Of a DNA stretch of 64,000 nucleotides, positions 56,000 to 64,000 are shown in pieces. Below the pieces are notes generated by a model. That model was not told the origin of the DNA. It searched no databases and saw nothing but the letters and a program-made list of their open reading frames with translations. Origin of the DNA: Cliona cf. orientalis (Eukaryota; Porifera; Demospongiae; Clionaida; Clionaidae); NCBI GenBank assembly GCA_963930775.1, contig OZ005697.1, positions 6,594,292 to 6,658,291 on the forward strand, written 5' to 3'. How positions within the stretch are numbered: position 1 is the first letter of the stretch; every line of letters starts with the position of its first letter. The translations under genes and the position numbers were made by a program.

Positions 56000-56530
56000 G
56001 CGATCTTTGTAATTACGCAAACGCCACATATGTGGCTTATTGGTGCAACGGCATAGAATACGGATAGATTCTGGTAAATATTGGCGTATCTGCTGACTGT
56101 ACATACCAGACTCTCTCTCCTTCCCCTCCCCAAAGGGCTAACTTTGTGTCTTCCAGTTTCACAAGCCAAGCACATATGCAGGCTTTATTGCGGCACAGCC
56201 CATTAGCTAACACTATTTATTATCAAGCACTCAGGCATGAACACAATGACTGTACTCCTCTGCCAGTTAGTTTATTCACACAACCATGCAGTCACATCAT
56301 GCACATGCAGAGAGCTGACTACCACATAGTGGGAAACTTTGTAATTACGCAAACGCCACACATGTGGCTTATTGGTGCAATGGCATAGAATACGGATAGA
56401 TTCTGGTAAATATTGGCACATCTGCTGACTGTATGTACCAGACCCTATATTCTCCTCCCCCTCCCCAAAGGGCCTGAGCACAAGGCTAACTTTGTGTCTT
56501 CCAGTTTCTAAAGCCAAGCTCATATGCAGG
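56000..56530. repeat. Family D tandem repeats in the second block (left part)
   Basis: It contains a full and a partial unit of the repeat described at 36150-36862 (AACGGCATAGAATACGGATA, GCCCATTAGCTAACACTATT). Family D continues at 58030-58850 after a ~1.5-kb stretch that has no counterpart in block 1. Confidence 0.8.
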
Positions 56531-56631
56531 CCTCTCATTTAAGCTCCCCATGCAATACTATATTATTGCCAATGATTATAATTGGGTATGCAGCAGCCGT
56601 GCGAGCTGTGCCAGCAAAGTACAAGACTTAG

Positions 56632-56960
56632 TAGTAATGGGCGGTATTGGAAATAGTAGCTGATGGTATGTTGTACAGAAAATATTGCGGTATCACGGTA
56701 TCCACGGTATGTGGGATATATAATATGGTAATACATGTATATACGCTAAAATTTGATAATCAAGCATTAATGGCTACAACATCGGTAGTTTTTGAATCTG
56801 ATCATACAAATTTATAGGGCGATTTGTAGATTATACTCTCATTTATTACGGATGGAAGAAAATTATGATGGCAGATACGGTATCACGGTATTTGTATCGT
56901 TTAACGGTTAATAATCAATACCTCGGTATCACGGTATGGAAGGTATATTGCCCATTACTA
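56632..56960. mobile_element. 329-bp hAT-type MITE with 8-bp target duplication
   Basis: TAGTAATGGGC and GCCCATTACTA are the ends. AGACTTAG is duplicated exactly at 56624-56631 and 56961-56968. The interior contains several GGTATCACGGTAT blocks. An 8-bp duplication is typical of the hAT superfamily. Confidence 0.88.
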
Positions 56961-56968
56961 AGACTTAG

Positions 56969-58030
56969 TACAAGGAGTACACATAAGAGCACAAATTGAC
57001 ATTTTGCAGAGTTTCATCCAGTGGGGGAGCAGGGGGGGGAGCTTCCCCCTTAAAACACCCAGCTTCCCCCCCAAAAGAAAGAGAGAAAGAAGAAAAGAGG
57101 AAAAGGAGAGAGAGAGAAAGAAAGAGAGAGAAAGATGCATGGTAGGGGAAGGGGAGCATGTATATAATATAATATTTTTGCGTCGCATTGCAAGTGATCA
57201 GCATAGTCTCCTACTTCATGACTCAATTATTTAAGAGCACTAGATCAAACTATGCAATACCTCAGTGACATCAGAAAACATAATCATTAATCCATATCAA
57301 AGCTTAATTGGGGGAGGGGTCACGGTGCGTGAAACTGCCATGCCCACTTCTTCCCCAAAATTTCTTTCTGGACGAAACCCCGCGAAAATACTAAACAGAG
57401 GCATAACTGGGATGGGCTGAAAAATTTGCACTTTTAATTTAGGCTATGCTAGCCAACATAGCCATGGAAAAAAAAACCTCTCCAACAAAACCTCATTTTT
57501 TGAGGAAAATAAGAGAGGAAAAAATCCGAAATAAAAACATCCCAGGCTAAGCAATATTAACGATAACAGGGTCACAGATTAGCCATTCCAGTCCACCTGG
57601 ATCAGCTGCACATTGGTATCTGTTCCGGTAGAATTGCCCTGCATGTCAATCCTGCACACTTCTGCATTAAACTCAAAGACATTGCACTGCCATAGTATGC
57701 ATATAGCTATACATACATTCAACATGTACATTCTAATGTAACATTACCTTTGCTGGACAGCAATGAGAATAACCGTTGCGAGAGTGACTACCTCTGGCCC
57801 TGCAGCCGCTTTTAATACCTGCACACCAGCCCTGGCCAGTCTAGAGCAGCAGCTGCCCCCCACCAGTGCCGTTCTCCAGGAATGCAATAATTATAGCTAG
57901 CTTCTTGCCGCCTCCCGCCAGACAACGCGTGAGTGTGGGCATGCGCACACACGACAATTGCATGCGGTACATTGCAACAATAAGACTTAGAGCTTATTTT
58001 CTGTCTAATTCGCTTCGCTTCAAATGACAG
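56969..58030. other. Block-2-specific insertion, no gene recognised
   Basis: Together with 56531-56623 and the preceding MITE, this stretch interrupts family D repeats and is absent from block 1. It has a GA-rich run (57078-57135) and poly-G/poly-C patches near 57030-57070. I see no coding exon. GTGAGTGTGGGCATGCGCAC near 57930 shows nothing further. Confidence 0.4.
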
Positions 58031-58850
58031 AAAATATACTTTATTGCGGCATAGCCCATTAGCTAACACTATTGATTTTATTATCATTCACTCAGGCATG
58101 AATATAATGACTGTACTCCTCTGCCAGTTAGTTTATTCAGACAACCATGCAATCACATCATGCACATGCAAGCACATGCAGAGAGCTGACTACCGCATAG
58201 CGGGAAACTTTGTAATTACGCAAACACCACGTATGTGGCTTATTGGTGCAACGGCATAGAATACGGATAGATTCTGATAAATATTAGCGCATCTGCTGAC
58301 TGTACATACCAGACCCTCTCTCCTCCCCCTCCCCAAAGGGTCTGAGCACAAGGCTAACTTTGTGTATTCAGGCTTTATTGCGGCACAGCCCATTAGCTAA
58401 CACTATTTATTATCATTCACTCAGGCATGAACATAATGACTGTACTCCTCCGCCAGTTAATTTATTCACACAACCATGCAGTCACATCATGCACATGCAG
58501 AGAGCTGACTACCGCATAGCGGGAAACTTTGTAATTACACAAATGCACATGTGGCTTATTGGTGCAACGGCATAGAATACGGATAGATTCTGGTAAATAT
58601 TGGCGCATCTGCTGACTGTACATACCACACCCTCTCTCCTCCCCCTCCCCAAAGGGCCTGAGCACAAGGCTAACTTTGTGTATTCAGGCTTTATTGCGGC
58701 ACAGCCCATTAGCTAACACTATTTATTATCATTCACTCAGGCGTGAACATAATGTCTGTACTCCTCTGCCAGTTAGTTTATTCACACAACCATGCAGTCA
58801 CATCATGCACATGCAGAAAGCTGACTACCGCATAGCGGGAAACTTTAGGG
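58030..58850. repeat. Family D tandem repeats in the second block (right part)
   Basis: Three successive unit ends read GACTACCGCATAGCGGGAAAC (58190, 58506, 58823). The units are about 316 bp, slightly shorter than in block 1. All the short repeated open frames here are repeat products. Confidence 0.85.
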
Positions 58851-59483
58851 AGGTTTCTAATATTATTATGATGTTTGGAGATTTTGGTTAGATCACCAAA
58901 TTATAAGCTTACCAATTGAACATAATGTATGAGCGTCTATAGCAATAACCATTCATATTGCTATAATATAATAATTAAACTTCATCGATACCAATGGAAA
59001 GCTACTGTAACAATGTATTTTTGCCAAATTTACCCTGCTATATGCATGTGCATGCAATAACATGCCATGGCATGCATGATCGAGGGCAATCAAACACCTC
59101 ATGAGGCAAATATAACTACATGTATGATGAAAGGGTGTATCAACATGCAGTAGCTATATAAGCATGTAAAGAATAACTGCCCTCCTCCACTGATTGTTTA
59201 GTTCAGCCATACAAACAGTGTACAATCATGCACAGTGGTTAGATATCATTCAGCTATGATTGGGGTGATCAAGCATGCAGCCCGTGACAGATATTGCTGT
59301 GCAGGTTATGGTACACATTAATGTTATTCTGGTTGCCAATGCGTCACCTTGAAATGTGCAAGTATAAAAACTTAATCAATGCACAGTTTGCTATGCTGAG
59401 TCGATTAGCTACAGTCCGTTCTTGATCTGAACTGCAGTGCGCAAAAATAATCATCATTTTTGACGGATTTGACCTGTATTCAA
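58851..59483 (+). promoter_or_regulatory. 5' flank and core promoter of beta-helix gene copy 2
   Basis: It is closely similar to 36863-37496, with TATAAAA at 59363-59369 about 115 bp before the ATG. The segment just before the ATG is shorter than in copy 1 because a ~25-bp stretch is missing. Conservation of both TATA box and start suggests that both promoters could work. Confidence 0.5.
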
Positions 59484-62400
59484 ATGGGAGCTATGAATCA
59501 CGACCGATTCACTTTTACTAGACACCTGTTACTGTTCCTCTTTGTGTGTACTGACTCTTCAAACAGCCAAGTACACTACGACATCACACCCTCACTGAGC
59601 GTTCACTGTCCTGGAGATCCCTGTCTTACTCTACCACAGTTTGCTGCTAATTCCACCAGCTACCTCGGCAATGAAACCAGTATCTCTCTATCCTTTTTAC
59701 CAGGAAATCATAGTTTTGATCGAGAGCTCTTAATATCTCATGCAGCACATTTCTCAATGACAAAGGATATAGGAAGCAATGGAATTGTATTTATAGAATG
59801 TGGTAGTCAGTCAGGAAGGTTCAATATCAATCAGACAATGTTTGCTAATATACAGAGTCTGCATTTTATTGGCTGTGGAAGTAACACTGTTAGCCAAGTC
59901 AAGCAGTTGATAATTAAAGGCACCATCTTTGAGGGTGTGGAAGGCAGAGGCACAGCATTAGTGCTGAATGAAGTGACTGATGCTAGTATTACAAAAACTT
60001 CTTTCCTTTCTAATGCACATGGTAGCATATTACTTAAACGTGATGATGGCCCAAATTTTACGAGTAATCAAGATATGTTAAATTATCTCTATCTAAATCG
60101 AAATTCATCATTTGAAGTTGGTGGAGCATTATATGTCTCTCTTAGCAATGTTTTTATCGCTAGCAGTAAATTTACTGAAAATATAGCTGATATAGGAGGA
60201 GCACTGATGGCTTATAATAGTCGTCTCTATATTGTTGGAAGCACTTACAGCTACAACAAGGCTGATTTTGGCGGAGTCATGATCACATCAGAATGCACAA
60301 TCAACATTAAGGATAGCATTTTCAGTGAAAATACAGCCAGGATCTATGGTGGAGTGATGATAACATATAGAGACTCATTCAGTATCAGTGGTACCACTTG
60401 TGCCAACAACACTGCTGATAATAGTTATGGAGTAATGATGACATTTGAATCATTATTATGCATAACAGATGCTATTTTCAGTGAAAATACAGCTAAGACT
60501 CACTGTGGTGTGATTTATGCAGTGACTTGCCCCTTTAGTATCACCAGCAGTACTTTCACTAAAAACAATGCATCTTTTTCCTCGGTCATGAATATACTCA
60601 ATTCCTCATTAAAAATCATCAACAGTGCTTTTACTGACAATGCAGCAGCTACTATGAGTGGTATCACAATTACATCTGATTCCATAGTTGAAGTTGCCAA
60701 TACTATTTTCACCAACAATAATGCTGCAGTTTGTGGTGCCGTCATGGACGTAAAATATTCATCATTTAATATCATCAGCAGTACTTTTATTAACAACAGT
60801 GCAGGTGATAACGGTATCATGAGCATAAGTCATTCATCATTTAGTATTGCTAATAGTACTTTTATTAGCAACAGTGTAGATGGTTTGTGCAGTGTCATGC
60901 TCATATCTGGATCTTCATTTAATATTACTGGCAGTGAGTTTACTAGCAATGTAGCAGCTGATAATGGTGGTGTCATAGCCACGATAGATTATGGTTCATC
61001 ATTTAATATTGCCAGCTGTAGTTTTATTAACAACCATGCTGCAGCTGGCAGTGGTGGTGTCATGCACATAACTAACTCATCATTTAATATCGTCCGCAGT
61101 GTTTTTTTAAACAACAGTGTATTTGTTACTGGTGGTGTCATCAACACATTAAAGTGCTCATTTAGCATTATAAGTAGTGCTTTTAATAATAGTGCGGCTG
61201 AAACTGGACTAGGTGGTGTTGTTTATGCATCCGTATCCTCATTCAACATTACAAACAGTGCTTTTAGCAATAGTGCGGCTACAGGTGGTGGCGTTGTTTA
61301 TGCCTATGTATCCTCATTCAACATCGCAAGCAGTATTTTTATTAACAACACAGCTTTTGTTGGTGGTGTCATAGCCACAGATACAGATTCATTATATAGT
61401 ATTTCTAACAGTATTTTTATGAATAATGCAGCTAATGTTGGTGGTGGTGTCATCATCACATTTGATTCATCTTTTAATATTATCAATAGTGCTTTTATTA
61501 ACAACAGTGCAGTTGGTGGTGGTGTCATGGCCACATATAATTCATCATTTAGTATCGCCAGTAGTACTTTTGCTAACAACAGTGTAGCTACTATTGGTGG
61601 TGTCATGTACACATCTGGTTCCCCATTTTATATCGCCAGCAGTTTGTTTGTTAACAATACAGTAGCTGGTAGTGGTGGTGTCATAGCCAGTAATGGTTCA
61701 TCATTTGATATAATCGACAGTGCTTTCAATAACAACGCAGCAGCTACTGGTGGTGGTGGTGTCATCATCACAGGTGATTCATATTTTAATGTTACCAATA
61801 GTGTTTTTATTAACAACAGTGCAGGTGGTGGTGGTGTCATGATCACATTTGATTCATCATTTAGTATCGCCAGTAGTACTTTTGCTAACAACAGTGTAAC
61901 TATTTTTGGTGGTGTCATGTACACATCTGGTTCCTCACTTTATATCGCCAGCAGTTTATTTATTAACAATACAGTAGCTGATAGTGGTGGTGTCATAGCC
62001 GCAGGTAATGGTTCATCACTTGATATAATTGATAGTATTTCCAGCAGTATTTTTATCAACAACATTGAAGCTGCTGGTGGTGTCATTATTACATACAATT
62101 CAACATTTAATTTTACCAATTGTACTTTTGCTAACAACAGTGCAAGTAGTGGTGGTGTCGCATGGGCTGGTAATTCATCATTTACTATTATTGGCAGCAG
62201 TTTTTATGCTAACAAAGCTAACTTTGTTGGAGGAATAATGATCAGCTTTAAATGCTCAATCTTCATTACTGACAGCATATTTGGTCATAATTCAGGATCT
62301 CTCTACATTTTGTATACCAATCTCACTTTCAGTGGCTGCACGAGATTTGAGAGCTGTGCAGAACCAAATAAAAGAGCAAATGGTGCCTACTCAGAACTAC

Positions 62401-64000
62401 AAGAAGGAGGAACAATCACAAATGTTGTCCGATCGACTGTGACTTTTTCTGGAGTAAGTAGTTTGTCAAATAACAAAGCAAGGCGTGGTGGAGCAATATT
62501 AGCAGCTGAGAGTACAATCTTGATGTACGGTGAAATAACAATAGACAATAATACAGCCACAGCCAGCAGTGGAGGTGGTATTTCTCTCCATCAAAGTGAT
62601 CTTGAAGTCAGGGGAAACTGTATCATCTCTGATAACTATGCTATGACGATGGGTGGTGGAATTCATGCCACTAGTTCAACTATCGCTGTGTATCAACCAT
62701 GGACTCTTCAAGTAGTCGACAACAGAGCAAAAAATGGAAGTGGAGTATATTTAGAAGCTAGCGCCAAACTGTATATGTTAAAATTTACTACCAGTTTTGA
62801 ACACTTAGTAGTGTTCCGAGATAATGATGCTATGTATGGAGGAGCCATATACTTAGCAGATGATACCAACTCTGGCACTTGCTCATCTGGCAATGAATGT
62901 TTCATTCAAACACTTGCAATCAATCAAGATGTCAAATTAAATAGCACACATGAATTAATAAGCATACTCTTTTCTGGTAACACAGCCAGTGAGAAAGGAG
63001 CCAACCTTTACGGAGGACTACTGGACAGATGCATCCCAAGTCAATTTGCTGAAGTGTACGCAATGCAAAGAATATATTACAGTGGTGTTAATTACCTTGG
63101 CAATATCAGCAACATAACAGCAATAGATACCATATCCTCTCTGCCTGTTCGAATTTGCTTTTGTAAGAGTGAAAATGAAAGTGAACCAGACTGCAGCTAC
63201 CAGCCACCAACCTTCAAAGTCAAGAAAGGAGGAGCATTGACTGTGCCACTTATTGCAGTGGATCAGGTCAATCATTCTGTTGCTGCAAACATCATCAGTT
63301 CTTTATCTTCACAAGGTGGTTTTAGTGAAGGACAGCAAGCTCAAAGTGCAGGGAGATACTGTAGTAATGTAACATTCAATGTGTTCTCTCCACACAATTC
63401 TGAAACAATAAACCTTTATGCTGATGGTCCTTGTGGAAGTTCAAGACTATCCTCCCGACAACTGTATATAGAGTTCACTGATTGCACTTGTCCAGTTGGC
63501 TTTCAGCCTCTTGCCAGTAATACAAGATGTGAATGCGATTGTGACTCAAAATTATCTCGCTACATCACTGACTGCAACGCCACGACTGAATCCCTTGTGA
63601 GAGTGAACACTAACTCATGGATCACTCACATCAATGACACTGACCCACCTGGCTATGTTATTCATCTAAATTGCCCTCTCGATTACTGCCAACCTCCAAC
63701 TGAAACTGTCAGCATGAATCTCAATCTTCCTGATGGATCCGATGCACAATGTGCTTATAATCGTAGTGGAATTTTATGTGGAGCTTGTCAAGAACATTTC
63801 AGCCTCTCCCTAGGTAGTTCACGTTGCTTATTGTGTCATAGTTACTGGCCTGCAGTGTTTGCCGTCATCCTCATAGCCACCATCATAGCAGGAATCTTGT
63901 TGGTTACTGCACTGTTAGCCCTCAACATGACAGTAGCTGTTGGACTGATCAATGGCTTTATCTTTTACGCTAACATCGTAGCAGCTAATAGTGCCGTCTT
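59484..64000 (+). CDS. Giant Pmp-like beta-helix / polytopic membrane protein, copy 2 (runs off window)
   Basis: The frame starting at ATG 59484 (MGAMNHDRFTFTRH) stays open to the window end, 1,505 codons, cut off in the second hydrophobic segment. It has the same layout as copy 1: signal peptide, FxNN/GGV beta-helix rungs, Cys-rich block (CGACQEHFSLSLGSSRC) and the start of the membrane domain. Where copy 1 has GCT TAA, this copy reads GCT GAA ACT GGA CTA, so the stop is not shared. The repeat region is 227 codons shorter than in copy 1, an exact multiple of three. Many amino-acid differences lie in the repeats, while the membrane-proximal region is nearly identical. It is probably the functional member; its tail lies outside the window. 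Confidence 0.85.
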   Translation, partial: MGAMNHDRFTFTRHLLLFLFVCTDSSNSQVHYDITPSLSVHCPGDPCLTLPQFAANSTSYLGNETSISLSFLPGNHSFDRELLISHAAHFSMTKDIGSNGIVFIECGSQSGRFNINQTMFANIQSLHFIGCGSNTVSQVKQLIIKGTIFEGVEGRGTALVLNEVTDASITKTSFLSNAHGSILLKRDDGPNFTSNQDMLNYLYLNRNSSFEVGGALYVSLSNVFIASSKFTENIADIGGALMAYNSRLYIVGSTYSYNKADFGGVMITSECTINIKDSIFSENTARIYGGVMITYRDSFSISGTTCANNTADNSYGVMMTFESLLCITDAIFSENTAKTHCGVIYAVTCPFSITSSTFTKNNASFSSVMNILNSSLKIINSAFTDNAAATMSGITITSDSIVEVANTIFTNNNAAVCGAVMDVKYSSFNIISSTFINNSAGDNGIMSISHSSFSIANSTFISNSVDGLCSVMLISGSSFNITGSEFTSNVAADNGGVIATIDYGSSFNIASCSFINNHAAAGSGGVMHITNSSFNIVRSVFLNNSVFVTGGVINTLKCSFSIISSAFNNSAAETGLGGVVYASVSSFNITNSAFSNSAATGGGVVYAYVSSFNIASSIFINNTAFVGGVIATDTDSLYSISNSIFMNNAANVGGGVIITFDSSFNIINSAFINNSAVGGGVMATYNSSFSIASSTFANNSVATIGGVMYTSGSPFYIASSLFVNNTVAGSGGVIASNGSSFDIIDSAFNNNAAATGGGGVIITGDSYFNVTNSVFINNSAGGGGVMITFDSSFSIASSTFANNSVTIFGGVMYTSGSSLYIASSLFINNTVADSGGVIAAGNGSSLDIIDSISSSIFINNIEAAGGVIITYNSTFNFTNCTFANNSASSGGVAWAGNSSFTIIGSSFYANKANFVGGIMISFKCSIFITDSIFGHNSGSLYILYTNLTFSGCTRFESCAEPNKRANGAYSELQEGGTITNVVRSTVTFSGVSSLSNNKARRGGAILAAESTILMYGEITIDNNTATASSGGGISLHQSDLEVRGNCIISDNYAMTMGGGIHATSSTIAVYQPWTLQVVDNRAKNGSGVYLEASAKLYMLKFTTSFEHLVVFRDNDAMYGGAIYLADDTNSGTCSSGNECFIQTLAINQDVKLNSTHELISILFSGNTASEKGANLYGGLLDRCIPSQFAEVYAMQRIYYSGVNYLGNISNITAIDTISSLPVRICFCKSENESEPDCSYQPPTFKVKKGGALTVPLIAVDQVNHSVAANIISSLSSQGGFSEGQQAQSAGRYCSNVTFNVFSPHNSETINLYADGPCGSSRLSSRQLYIEFTDCTCPVGFQPLASNTRCECDCDSKLSRYITDCNATTESLVRVNTNSWITHINDTDPPGYVIHLNCPLDYCQPPTETVSMNLNLPDGSDAQCAYNRSGILCGACQEHFSLSLGSSRCLLCHSYWPAVFAVILIATIIAGILLVTALLALNMTVAVGLINGFIFYANIVAANSAV

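Noticed and set aside
59831-61924. Minus-strand frames in beta-helix copy 2
   Set aside because: They are antisense to the plus-strand frame, which is open throughout and was only overlooked because it has no stop before the window edge.

Overview
This is a eukaryotic, almost certainly metazoan, nuclear window. It carries multi-exon genes with short GT-AG introns, many microsatellites and dozens of small non-autonomous DNA transposons. The gene set (a ciliary/planar polarity CPLANE subunit, an ABHD16A lipase, a Golgi carbohydrate sulfotransferase, an AIG1/GIMAP-like P-loop protein and huge beta-helix proteins ending in a polytopic membrane domain), the AT-rich introns full of ACATGTACATGT runs, and the large beta-helix family make a marine sponge (demosponge) the most likely source. 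That assignment is inference, not proof.

Layout. 1-6.0 kb: a foldback element, a minisatellite, an intronless AIG1-like P-loop gene (2097-3188), then sequence in which I recognise nothing. 6.0-10.9 kb: a two-exon gene of unknown function (6042-6958), then a broken piggyBac transposase (7260-10834). Its intron holds a CRE-rich minisatellite and a 679-bp MITE, and its 3' part is split by a 549-bp Tigger/pogo-like MITE. 11.2-15.8 kb: nested satellites, with four ~650-bp units carrying tRNA-like Pol III boxes sitting between copies of a ~395-bp repeat. 16.4-19.6 kb: a three-exon carbohydrate sulfotransferase on the minus strand. 21.2-26.8 kb: complete ABHD16A on the minus strand, 21 exons, 545 aa. 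26.8-35.5 kb: complete WDPCP/fritz on the plus strand, 21 exons, 734 aa, with its start codon only 62 bp from that of ABHD16A. 37.5-43.8 kb: a 2,098-codon Pmp-like beta-helix/polytopic membrane gene with one in-frame stop. 43.8-51.7 kb: transposon-rich spacer. 51.7-64 kb: a second, diverged copy of the 29.7-43.8 kb block, containing a WDPCP pseudogene and a second beta-helix gene that stays open to the window end.

The main story is the segmental duplication, with a period of about 22 kb. It made a second copy of a giant membrane protein gene and dragged along the 3' half of WDPCP, which then decayed. Insertions present in only one copy give a relative order of events. The two beta-helix genes differ by exactly 227 codons in the repeat region, and copy 1 has gained a near-identical 93-codon internal duplication, so repeat number is changing in frame. 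The tail of copy 1 has two tyrosine motifs spaced like an ITAM. The ABHD16A-WDPCP promoter holds a perfect 13-bp Maf recognition element. All exon structures here were read by eye from splice sites and remembered homologues; no search or transcript data were available.
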